Of a stretch of DNA of 5,381 nt, positions 1-5,381 are shown in pieces (the stretch's first letter is position 1; the number at the start of each line of letters is the position of its first letter). The notes below the pieces were generated by a model that made no database searches, had not been told where the DNA came from, and saw nothing but the letters and a program-made list of their open reading frames with translations. The position numbers and the translations under genes are program-made. This DNA comes from an uncultured Ruminococcus sp. (GTDB lineage: Bacteria; Bacillota; Clostridia; Oscillospirales; Ruminococcaceae). The stretch is from positions 1 through 5,381 of the forward strand of contig CAMWVM010000124.1 in the NCBI GenBank assembly GCA_947177715.1. The letters are read 5' to 3'.

Positions 1-28
1 GGCATCGTCTTTTTTGTATAAGAGACAG
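1..28 (+). other. Probable Nextera Read-1 adapter remnant (sequencing artefact)
   Basis: Bases 15-28 (TGTATAAGAGACAG) are identical to the last 14 bases of the Tn5 mosaic end used in Nextera libraries. Bases 1-9 (GGCATCGTC) match the adapter segment GGCAGCGTC at 8 of 9 positions, and bases 10-14 are TTTTT where the adapter has AGATG. The alignment is gap-free, with 23 of 28 matches, and all five differences are changes to T. The reading frame of the upstream gene stays open through this stretch, but its residues do not resemble the guanylate kinase family, whereas the match resumes at Asn-Asp (30-35). This points to untrimmed adapter at a contig end, not genome. The adapter sequence is recalled from general knowledge and was not searched. 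Confidence 0.9.
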
Positions 29-29
29 G

Positions 30-170
30 AATGATGCACTTGAGGTTGCGGTAGATGATTTTAATACGGTTTTAAATTCAGTTAAAGATGAAAATATGAA
101 AGCCGATAAATTTAAAGCTGATAATGAAGAAATAAAAAAAATAATAGATGAGGTGTTAAAAAATGCTTAG
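30..170 (+). CDS. gmk: Guanylate kinase, C-terminal fragment (5' end missing)
   Basis: This is the last 46 codons and stop of a gene whose start lies left of the window. Guanylate kinase phosphorylates GMP to GDP with ATP in the cytoplasm, feeding GTP, dGTP and (p)ppGpp pools. The fragment begins with Asn-Asp, followed by an alternating acidic/hydrophobic helix (ALEVAVDDFNTVL) and a lysine/glutamate-rich tail ending DEVLKNA. This resembles the end of Gmk, where a conserved V-N-D is followed by a helix that leads into the C-terminal tail. The P-loop and GMP-binding regions are not visible, so identity rests on this tail and on position: gmk directly precedes rpoZ in most Firmicutes. The stop codon (168-170) lies 8 bases inside rpoZ, suggesting translational coupling. 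Codons before base 29 read through adapter-like sequence and are excluded. Another protein with a similar helical tail is possible but less likely. Confidence 0.75.
   Translation, partial: NDALEVAVDDFNTVLNSVKDENMKADKFKADNEEIKKIIDEVLKNA
151..155 (+). promoter_or_regulatory. Ribosome binding site of rpoZ, inside gmk
   Basis: AGGTG lies 7 bases upstream of the ATG at 163, within the coding sequence of the preceding gene. With the 8-base gene overlap it supports 163 as the rpoZ start and coupled translation of the two genes. Confidence 0.55.
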
Positions 171-369
171 ACCCGCAGTAGTTCAAATCTTAAAAAACAA
201 TGAAAGTTATTATTCACTTGTAATAGCTGTTGCTAAAAGAGCAAGAGATATTACTGATAATGCATATGAAAATAATGTAATATTGAATGAAAAGCCAGTT
301 AAAACAGCAGTAGAAGAATTTGCTTTAGGTGAATACAGATTAATTGAGGATATCAGCCTTAGAAGCTAA
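163..369 (+). CDS. rpoZ: DNA-directed RNA polymerase subunit omega
   Basis: Omega is the small RNA polymerase subunit that wraps the C-terminal part of beta-prime and helps core enzyme assembly. The protein is 68 residues, as expected for a Firmicutes omega (the Bacillus subtilis one is about the same size). Visible family features are the N-terminal start MLRPAV, the core YSLVIAVAKRARDI at about residues 21-34, which is the conserved arginine/alanine-rich helix, and the segment KPVKTAVEEFALGEY at about 45-59, matching the second conserved block (K-P-v-x-x-A-l-x-E-x-a-x-G). The start overlaps the upstream gmk stop by 8 bases, and a ribosome site sits at 151-155. priA follows after 25 bases. 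In many Firmicutes coaBC comes between rpoZ and priA, but it is absent here. No separate promoter is visible, so it is probably transcribed from upstream of gmk. Confidence 0.92.
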   Translation: MLRPAVVQILKNNESYYSLVIAVAKRARDITDNAYENNVILNEKPVKTAVEEFALGEYRLIEDISLRS

Positions 370-379
370 TTGATAATTC

Positions 380-386
380 AGGAGGG
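380..386 (+). promoter_or_regulatory. Strong Shine-Dalgarno site of priA
   Basis: AGGAGGG, a near-perfect anti-Shine-Dalgarno match, sits 8 bases before the ATG at 395. It fixes that start codon and is the strongest ribosome site in the window. Confidence 0.8.
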
Positions 387-394
387 TAGAATTT

Positions 395-2860
395 ATGCGT
401 GGTATATTTACGGTCGCTAAAGTTGCAATCAGCCGTGCTGCATATAGCTTTGACTGTGAATATAGTTATATGGTTCCTCCTGAATTAAAAGAGTACCTCA
501 CAATCGGTGCGAGGGTACTTGTGCCATTTGGAAAAGGTAATAAAAAAACTATAGGTTTTGTTACAAGAACTTATGAGGATGTTCATTTTAATGAAAACCT
601 GAAACCGGTGATAAGTATTATTGATACTCCATCGCTGTTAACTGATGAAATGCTTAAAATAATTTTTTGGCTTAAAGATAATACTTTTTGTACTTATTTT
701 GATGCATTTAAATCAGTCGTGCCTACCGGATTCAGCTATAACTTTTCTCAGCATTATGCTTTGTCAAATAAAAGTCTAAACTATGACGAACTTACTCAAC
801 AAGAAATTAACGCTGTTGAATATTTAAAAAGTGTTCCAAGTAAGCGTGAGGTTGACAAGTTTTTAGATACAACAATAAGTGCAAAACGAAAGAAACTTGT
901 TGAAAGTTTGTTGGACAAAGGCTTTTTAGAAGAGGTAAATGTATTAAAAAGAAAAACCGGAGATGAAACGGTAAAAATGGTTCGCCTTTCAGATAAATAT
1001 CATAAAGGCGTTCTTGATTTGCATCTAACGGCAAGACAAAATCTTGTTGTTAAATTGCTTGAGGATTGTGGTTGTGCTTCTGTAAAAGAAGTTTGTTATA
1101 TGACAAACTGCACTAACGCTATTGTAAAACGTTTAGTTTCCAAGGAAGTTTTGACGGAGTTTTCTAAAGAGGTTTTGCGTAACGCTATCGGCGAAGTTAG
1201 TATAAAAAATGATGTTTCTCAAATTATTTTAAATGATGAGCAGAGAAGTGCCTTTAGCGGTATATCAAAGCTTATAGATGATGACAAACCGTCAGGAGCA
1301 TTGCTTTATGGAGTGACGGGAAGTGGAAAAACCGCCGTGTTTTTTCATGTTATTGATCACGTCCTTCAAATAAATAAAACAGCGCTCTTGCTTGTTCCCG
1401 AAATATCATTAACACCTCAAATGGTGAATAAATTTAAATCTTATTTCGGCGAAAGCATTGCTGTCTTGCATTCATCTTTGTCATTAGGTCAGAGAATGGA
1501 TGAGTTTAAAAGAATTAAAAGCGGAAATGCAAAAATAGTTATCGGCACAAGAAGCGCAGTTTTTGCCCCACTTTCAAATATTGGCGTAATTATTATGGAC
1601 GAAGAGGGGGAGCATACCTATAAATCGGAAAATTCTCCAAGATATCATGCAAGAGATGTCGCCATCCAACGCTGCGGACATAATAATTGTGTGTTGCTTA
1701 TGGCTTCTGCCACACCGTCACTTGAAAGCTTTTATTTTGCTAAAAACGGAAGATTCCATCTTTTTGAGCTTAAAAAAAGATATTCTAATGCTAAGCTTCC
1801 GCAGGTTGATATAATTGATATGCAGCTTGAAGCAGAAGCGGGCAATAATAGCTTGTTCAGTAAAAAGCTTATTGATAAAATCAGTGAAACCATTGATAAA
1901 AAGGAACAGGTTATTCTTCTGCTGAATAGAAGAGGTTTTAATACTTATATTTCATGTCTTGAATGTAAACAGCCAGTGTCATGTCCAAACTGTAATATTG
2001 CATTGACTTACCATAAAAAGAATGATAAATTGATGTGTCATTATTGCGGTTTTGCAATGGATAATACGGGAAAATGTCCTGAGTGCGGTTCAGATCATCT
2101 TCATAACAGCGGATCAGGTACACAGCGTGTGGAAAATGAACTTGAAAACTTGTTTCCTAACGCAAAGCTGCTAAGAATGGATGCCGACACTACTTTTTCT
2201 AAGTATTCATATGAGGAAAATTTCAGAGCTTTTGAGAATGGTGAGTATGACATACTTTTGGGAACTCAGATGATCGCAAAAGGACTTAATTTTCCAAATG
2301 TTACTCTTGTGGGAGTTATATCTGTGGATAAAGCGTTGTTTACTGGTGACTTCAGAAGCTACGAAAGGACCTTTTCACTTGTAACTCAGGTTGCTGGAAG
2401 AAGCGGACGTGGCGATAAACCTGGATTTGCTTATATTCAAACATATGTGCCAGACCATTATGTAATTAATCTTGCTGCAGAGCAAAATTATGATGAGTTT
2501 TATAATCAGGAGATTGCACTTCGTCATGCGTTAACTTATCCGCCATATTGCGATATATGTGTTATTTGTTTTTCAAGTCAGTTGGAAAGCAAAGCTATAA
2601 TGGCGTCTGATTGGTTTGTGAAGCAAATGAAAAAATACATAAAACAGAATGAAATTAATATTCCTTTAAGAGCTTTGGGACCTGTTCCGTGTACTCTTGA
2701 AAGAATTAATAATAAATATAGATATAGATTAATATTAAAGTGTAAAAATTCAAGTACATTCAGAGAAATGATAAAAGATTTGTTATTAGAATTTTATAAG
2801 AATAAAGACTTTGGTCTTGTGAAAATTACAGCCGATATTAATGGCGATATAGGATTATAG
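395..2860 (+). CDS. priA: Primosomal protein N' (replication restart helicase PriA)
   Basis: PriA is a superfamily 2 3'-to-5' DNA helicase that recognises abandoned replication forks and reloads the replicative helicase. The protein has 821 residues, close to other Firmicutes PriA. An N-terminal DNA-binding domain (about 1-110; VPFG near residue 47) is followed by winged-helix-like sequence to about 270. Helicase motifs then appear in order: LNDEQ (279-283), Walker A GVTGSGKT (306-313), VPEISLTPQ (334-342), GTRSA (384-388), Walker B DEEG (402-405), SAT (438-440), GTQMIAKG (623-630) and the arginine-finger motif QVAGRSGRG (665-673). Four CxxC pairs (Cys 521/524, 530/533, 548/551, 561/564) form the two zinc sites between the helicase lobes, and all eight cysteines are present. 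A C-terminal domain fills about 700-821. The Walker B motif reads DEEG where PriA commonly has DEEH. The gene lies in a tight operon, with def starting 16 bases after its stop. Confidence 0.97.
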   Translation: MRGIFTVAKVAISRAAYSFDCEYSYMVPPELKEYLTIGARVLVPFGKGNKKTIGFVTRTYEDVHFNENLKPVISIIDTPSLLTDEMLKIIFWLKDNTFCTYFDAFKSVVPTGFSYNFSQHYALSNKSLNYDELTQQEINAVEYLKSVPSKREVDKFLDTTISAKRKKLVESLLDKGFLEEVNVLKRKTGDETVKMVRLSDKYHKGVLDLHLTARQNLVVKLLEDCGCASVKEVCYMTNCTNAIVKRLVSKEVLTEFSKEVLRNAIGEVSIKNDVSQIILNDEQRSAFSGISKLIDDDKPSGALLYGVTGSGKTAVFFHVIDHVLQINKTALLLVPEISLTPQMVNKFKSYFGESIAVLHSSLSLGQRMDEFKRIKSGNAKIVIGTRSAVFAPLSNIGVIIMDEEGEHTYKSENSPRYHARDVAIQRCGHNNCVLLMASATPSLESFYFAKNGRFHLFELKKRYSNAKLPQVDIIDMQLEAEAGNNSLFSKKLIDKISETIDKKEQVILLLNRRGFNTYISCLECKQPVSCPNCNIALTYHKKNDKLMCHYCGFAMDNTGKCPECGSDHLHNSGSGTQRVENELENLFPNAKLLRMDADTTFSKYSYEENFRAFENGEYDILLGTQMIAKGLNFPNVTLVGVISVDKALFTGDFRSYERTFSLVTQVAGRSGRGDKPGFAYIQTYVPDHYVINLAAEQNYDEFYNQEIALRHALTYPPYCDICVICFSSQLESKAIMASDWFVKQMKKYIKQNEINIPLRALGPVPCTLERINNKYRYRLILKCKNSSTFREMIKDLLLEFYKNKDFGLVKITADINGDIGL

Positions 2861-2865
2861 AAAGG
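2861..2865 (+). promoter_or_regulatory. Weak ribosome binding site of def
   Basis: AAAGG begins directly after the priA stop codon and ends 11 bases before the def ATG at 2877. It is the only purine-rich match in the 16-base gap. The short gap and weak site suggest that ribosomes finishing priA help translate def. Confidence 0.4.
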
Positions 2866-2876
2866 TAAGATATCTT

Positions 2877-3338
2877 ATGGCAATTAGAAATATTCTGAAT
2901 AAAAGAGATGATACATTAAGAAAGGTATGTAAACCTGTAGAAAAGTTTGACGAAAAACTTTGGACACTTCTTGATGATATGGCTGAAACTTTAGAAAAAG
3001 CTCAAGGAGCTGGTCTTGCTGCACCTCAGGTGGGCATTTTGAGAAGAGCTGTAATAATTGATGCAGGTGAGGGAGTTTGTGAACTTATCAATCCTGAAAT
3101 TCTTGAAAAATCTGAAGAAACCCATAAAGTTATAGAAGGCTGTCTGTCTTGTCCCGGCGAATGGGGATATACAATTCGTCCTTTACGAGTTAAGTTTAAA
3201 GCTCAGGATAGATATGGTAATTGGTATGAAAAAGAAGTAAAAGATTTATTTGCTCAGGCAGTGTGCCATGAAACTGAACATCTCGACGGACATCTTTTTA
3301 TTGATATTGTAGAAGAATTTGTAGAGGTAGAAGAATAA
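2877..3338 (+). CDS. def: Peptide deformylase
   Basis: This metalloenzyme removes the N-formyl group from the starting methionine of new proteins as they leave the ribosome. The protein has 153 residues, typical of the compact type-1 form. All three deformylase motifs are visible: GAGLAAPQVG (44-53), EGCLS (87-91) and the metal site HETEH (131-135) followed by LDG. Cys89, His131 and His135 are the expected metal ligands and Glu132 the catalytic acid. The fourth residue of the metal motif is Glu134, where the family usually has Asp (HExDH), and the third is Thr, where a hydrophobic residue is common. The ligands themselves are intact, so the enzyme is probably active. The C-terminus is acidic (EEFVEVEE). 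The start is supported by the usual short N-terminus (MAIRNIL, then LR near residue 14). fmt, the matching formylase, follows after 21 bases. Confidence 0.96.
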   Translation: MAIRNILNKRDDTLRKVCKPVEKFDEKLWTLLDDMAETLEKAQGAGLAAPQVGILRRAVIIDAGEGVCELINPEILEKSEETHKVIEGCLSCPGEWGYTIRPLRVKFKAQDRYGNWYEKEVKDLFAQAVCHETEHLDGHLFIDIVEEFVEVEE

Positions 3339-3348
3339 TTGCATAAGT

Positions 3349-3353
3349 GAGGA
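3349..3353 (+). promoter_or_regulatory. Ribosome binding site of fmt
   Basis: GAGGA ends 6 bases before the ATG at 3360, in the 21-base gap after def. The spacing is good and supports this start. Confidence 0.65.
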
Positions 3354-3359
3354 CATCTT

Positions 3360-4289
3360 ATGAATATAATATTTATGGGAACTCCTGATTTCGCAGTTCC
3401 TGCATTAAAAGCGCTTTATCAAAAACATAAAATATCTGCTGTATTTACACAGCCCGATAAACCAAAGGGGAGAGGATATAAGCTTGCTCCTCCTCCTATT
3501 AAGGTTGTTGCTCAAGAACATGAAACTCAGATTTATCAGCCTCAAAGCCTAAAGAACGGTGGAGAGGAATATATTGATATTATAAAAAAAATAAATCCTG
3601 ATTGTATCGTAGTTGCAGCGTATGGTAAAATTCTGCCGAAAGAAGTTCTTGATATCCCTAAGTATGGCTGTGTAAATATTCATGGTTCATTACTTCCTAA
3701 ATATCGTGGTGCAGGACCCATTCAATGGGCTGTGTTGAATGATGAAAAGGAAACCGGAATAACGACCATGTTAATGGGTGAAGGTATTGATACAGGTGAT
3801 ATGCTTTTAAAGAAATCGACAGAGATCGGTGAAAATGAAACAGCAGCTGAACTATTTGATCGTCTTGCTGATTTGGGTGCAGATTTAATAGTTGAAACTT
3901 TAGATGAGCTGGAAAAAGGAAATGTTATTCCGGAAAAACAAGATGAGAACCTATCATCTTATGCACCGATGCTTTCTAAAGAAATGTGTAAACTTGATTT
4001 TTCACAGCCTGTAAGAAAAGTACATAAAAAAATTTGTGGACTTTCTGATTGGCCTTGTGCTGTAACTGTCTTGAACGGAAAGCGATTAAAAGTTTATAAA
4101 TCAGAAATTGTTTCAAATGTATCTTCTGATAGTAAGCCTGGAGAAATAGTAAACGAAAAGGATTTTTCAGTTGCTTGCTCTGATGGTATTATAAGATTTA
4201 CAGAAATTCAAGCGGAAGGTTCAAAGCGTATGAAAACATCCGATTATCTCAGAGGAAAGCCAGTTTCCAAAGGAACTGTTCTTGGATAG
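3360..4289 (+). CDS. fmt: Methionyl-tRNA formyltransferase
   Basis: Fmt transfers a formyl group from 10-formyltetrahydrofolate to Met-tRNA(fMet), creating the initiator used in bacterial translation. The protein has 309 residues, the usual length. The N-terminal Rossmann-type catalytic domain starts MNIIFMGTPDFAVPAL and carries the tRNA-contacting loop QPDKPKGRGYKL (31-42). The folate and catalytic centre lies in VNIHGSLLPKYRGAGPIQ (105-122). Asn106, His108 and Asp144 (in GEGIDTGD, 140-147) match the catalytic triad positions of the family. SLLP (110-113) is the formyl-folate signature. The C-terminal oligonucleotide-binding-like domain runs from about 205 to the end (DWPCAV, PGEIV and QAEGSKRM are typical landmarks). 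It pairs functionally with def just upstream. It is the last tightly packed gene: a 106-base gap separates it from rsmB. Confidence 0.97.
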   Translation: MNIIFMGTPDFAVPALKALYQKHKISAVFTQPDKPKGRGYKLAPPPIKVVAQEHETQIYQPQSLKNGGEEYIDIIKKINPDCIVVAAYGKILPKEVLDIPKYGCVNIHGSLLPKYRGAGPIQWAVLNDEKETGITTMLMGEGIDTGDMLLKKSTEIGENETAAELFDRLADLGADLIVETLDELEKGNVIPEKQDENLSSYAPMLSKEMCKLDFSQPVRKVHKKICGLSDWPCAVTVLNGKRLKVYKSEIVSNVSSDSKPGEIVNEKDFSVACSDGIIRFTEIQAEGSKRMKTSDYLRGKPVSKGTVLG

Positions 4290-4308
4290 ATTGTCAAGTT
4301 GAAACCTT

Positions 4309-4318
4309 AACACGTGTT
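4309..4318. repeat. 10-base perfect palindrome AACACGTGTT
   Basis: AACACGTGTT is self-complementary over all ten bases and has CACGTG at its centre. Flanking AAACC (4302-4306) and GGTTT (4324-4328) are also complementary to each other, though offset. It has no loop, so it suits a DNA-level dimeric protein site better than an RNA hairpin. A palindrome of this size can occur by chance. Confidence 0.35.
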
Positions 4319-4333
4319 TTGTTGGTTTGGAAG

Positions 4334-4354
4334 TGTCAAGATAATTTATTGACA
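4334..4354. repeat. Inverted repeat TGTCAA-N9-TTGACA (operator-like or weak hairpin)
   Basis: Six-base arms TGTCAA and TTGACA are perfect inverted copies separated by nine AT-rich bases, giving a 21-base dyad. In RNA it would form a six-pair stem with only two G-C pairs, followed after a few bases by U-rich sequence, which could slow polymerase but is too weak to call a terminator. As DNA it could be a dimeric repressor site. An extra direct copy of TGTCAAG lies 42 bases upstream (4292-4298). No regulator can be named from the sequence. Confidence 0.35.
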
Positions 4355-4377
4355 TAGGTGTTTGTTTATTGTTTTAT

Positions 4378-4382
4378 AGGAG
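4378..4382 (+). promoter_or_regulatory. Ribosome binding site upstream of rsmB
   Basis: AGGAG ends 6 bases before an ATG at 4389 and 13 bases before the ATG at 4396. The nearer ATG opens only a 7-codon frame, while the farther one opens rsmB. An in-frame TGA at 4390-4392 prevents rsmB from starting farther upstream, so the rsmB spacing is unusually long. Confidence 0.6.
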
Positions 4383-4388
4383 TTGTAA

Positions 4389-4412
4389 ATGAATTATGGG
4401 AAATTCCCGTAA
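4389..4412 (+). other. Seven-codon mini-ORF overlapping the rsmB start
   Basis: From the best-spaced ATG after the AGGAG site the frame reads MNYGKFP and stops with TAA at 4410-4412, which is 17 bases inside the rsmB frame. It could be a leader peptide that couples translation to rsmB by reinitiation, or simply a chance ATG. The peptide shows no recognisable feature. A base error in this short region would be another explanation. Confidence 0.2.
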
Positions 4413-5381
4413 AGTTGTATTAAAGTTATTAACTAAGATAGATAAAAACTCATCTTATTCTAACATATTGCTTGATGATGGTCTTGCAAAGTCAAATCTT
4501 AGTTTGCAGGATAAAAAATTTGCGGCTGCGTTGTTTTATGGAGTACTTGAACGCAGAATTACTTTAGATGCTGTGATAAAAAAATACTCTAAACGCCCAT
4601 CTGACAAGCTGAATGCTGAGATATTAAATCTTTTGAGAATGGGTATATATCAGCTTTGTTATATGGATTCTGTCCCTGATTCTGCGGCAGTTGACGAATG
4701 TGTTAAGCTTGCAAAATGCAACAGGAATCCTGCTGTCAGTGGATTTGTAAACGGCTTGCTTCGTAGCTTTATCAGAGATAATAAAGATATTCCAAAGGGT
4801 ACAAATAAAATTGAAAGTTTGTCTATTGAATATTCATGTCCAGAATGGTTAGTTAAAAAGTGGAGTAATGAGTATGGTGATAATGCTACACTCTCAATGC
4901 TGAAAACTTCTTTAGGACAAGCTCCTACGACTATAAGAGTAAATACCACTAAATGTTCAACTGATATTTTAAGGGAAGAGTTGAGTAGCGGCGGAATAGG
5001 CTGTGATTTTAACCAGAATACCTTAAACGCTATAAATATTTTTTCAAGCGGATCAGTGGAGTCTATAGAGCAATATAAAAGAGGGTTATTTCATGTTCAG
5101 GATATTTCAAGTCAGCTTTGTTGTGCTGTAGTAGATCCTAAAGAAGATGATACCATACTTGATATATGTTCAGCTCCGGGAGGAAAAACTTTTACACTCG
5201 CTGAAATGATAAATAATAAAGGTAAAGTATTTGCTTTTGATTTGCATGAAAACAGAGTGAAATTGATTCGTCAGGGATCAGCAAGACTTGGATTATCATG
5301 TGTATCTGCTGATATTAATAACGGTAAAGTTTTTAGCGAATTACTACCCATGGCTGATAGGGTGCTTTGTGATGTGCCATG
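4396..5381 (+). CDS. rsmB: 16S rRNA (cytosine-967 C5) methyltransferase RsmB, N-terminal part (3' end missing)
   Basis: RsmB uses S-adenosylmethionine to methylate C967 of 16S rRNA. The window holds 328 complete codons with no stop. The family is usually about 430-450 residues, so roughly 110 are missing. An N-terminal NusB-like RNA-binding domain (about 1-130) shows SRKVVLKLL, YSN, LFYGVLER and GFVNGLLR. Next come SCPEWLVKKW and IRVN, typical of the linker region. The Rossmann methyltransferase core begins at HVQDISSQ (233-240), with the cofactor motif DICSAPGGKT (256-265), an acidic residue after strand 2 (Asp282) and Asp306 in SADI. The sequence ends at LCDVP plus TG, the first two bases of the expected cysteine codon of motif IV (D-x-P-C). 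The catalytic motif VI cysteine lies beyond the window. The ATG at 4396 is the only ATG start possible upstream of the conserved region, because of a TGA at 4390-4392. Confidence 0.95.
   Translation, partial: MGNSRKVVLKLLTKIDKNSSYSNILLDDGLAKSNLSLQDKKFAAALFYGVLERRITLDAVIKKYSKRPSDKLNAEILNLLRMGIYQLCYMDSVPDSAAVDECVKLAKCNRNPAVSGFVNGLLRSFIRDNKDIPKGTNKIESLSIEYSCPEWLVKKWSNEYGDNATLSMLKTSLGQAPTTIRVNTTKCSTDILREELSSGGIGCDFNQNTLNAINIFSSGSVESIEQYKRGLFHVQDISSQLCCAVVDPKEDDTILDICSAPGGKTFTLAEMINNKGKVFAFDLHENRVKLIRQGSARLGLSCVSADINNGKVFSELLPMADRVLCDVP

Larger units (their letters stand above)
4290..4395 (+). other. fmt-rsmB intergenic region
   Basis: This 106-base AT-rich gap is four or more times longer than any other gap in the window. 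It contains three copies of the hexamer TGTCAA or its complement (4292-4297, 4334-4339 and, inverted, 4349-4354), a 10-base palindrome (4309-4318), a U-rich stretch (about 4357-4377) and the rsmB ribosome site (4378-4382). I see no coding capacity and no known RNA family. No strong GC-rich hairpin with a following U-run is present, so a classical terminator is not supported. Confidence 0.6.

Noticed and set aside
15..28. Tn5-like transposon end at the left edge
   Set aside because: The match is to the engineered mosaic end used in library preparation and continues into adapter-specific bases at 1-9, so a library artefact explains it better than a natural insertion.
807..1034. Minus-strand open frame of 75 codons
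   Set aside because: It lies wholly inside priA on the opposite strand, has no recognisable domain, and priA is continuous and well conserved there.
1955..2086. Separate zinc-finger protein
   Set aside because: The four CxxC pairs are in the PriA frame at the place where every PriA carries its two zinc sites between the helicase lobes.
1938..2123. Minus-strand open frame of 61 codons
   Set aside because: It lies opposite the zinc-binding region of priA, whose CxxC pairs explain the sequence. No family resemblance is seen.
4349..4377. Promoter with a perfect TTGACA -35 box upstream of rsmB
   Set aside because: The best -10 candidate at 17-base spacing (TTTTAT, 4372-4377) is poor, and transcription from it would begin after the AGGAG ribosome site, removing it from the message. 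The TTGACA is better seen as one arm of the dyad.
4659..4949. Minus-strand open frame of 96 codons
   Set aside because: It lies opposite the conserved NusB-like and linker regions of rsmB. The predicted protein resembles no family and the plus-strand frame is clearly coding.

Overview
The window is a low-GC, same-strand run of bacterial housekeeping genes: the 3' end of a probable guanylate kinase gene (gmk), then rpoZ, priA, def, fmt and the 5' part of rsmB. This order belongs to the conserved gmk-rpoZ-(coaBC)-priA-def-fmt-rsmB neighbourhood of Firmicutes. The AT-rich codon use, the 68-residue omega subunit and the style of the proteins suggest an anaerobic member of Clostridia, perhaps Oscillospirales/Ruminococcaceae. 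That lower-rank placement is inference from memory of family sequences.

Layout: bases 1-28 do not look like genome. They align without gaps to the end of a Nextera Read-1 transposase adapter, so the real sequence appears to start at about base 29. Bases 30-170 encode the last 46 residues of the probable guanylate kinase. They overlap rpoZ (163-369) by 8 bases. priA (395-2860), def (2877-3338) and fmt (3360-4289) follow with gaps of only 16-25 bases, each with a Shine-Dalgarno-like sequence. A 106-base gap (4290-4395) with small dyads separates fmt from rsmB. rsmB starts at 4396 and runs off the right edge in the middle of its motif IV cysteine codon.

How the genes fit together: gmk makes GDP for nucleotide supply, rpoZ supplies the RNA polymerase omega subunit, and priA restarts stalled replication forks. 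fmt formylates initiator Met-tRNA and def removes the formyl group from new proteins, so these two act at the two ends of one cycle. rsmB methylates 16S rRNA. The tight spacing suggests one operon from gmk to fmt, with rsmB either co-transcribed across the gap or partly separated from it.

I see no mobile element, CRISPR array, tRNA, rRNA, defence gene or new multi-gene system. The points worth checking are the adapter-like left end, the absence of coaBC between rpoZ and priA, unusual residues in the PriA Walker B and Def zinc motifs, and the structure of the fmt-rsmB gap with a 7-codon mini-ORF overlapping the rsmB start.
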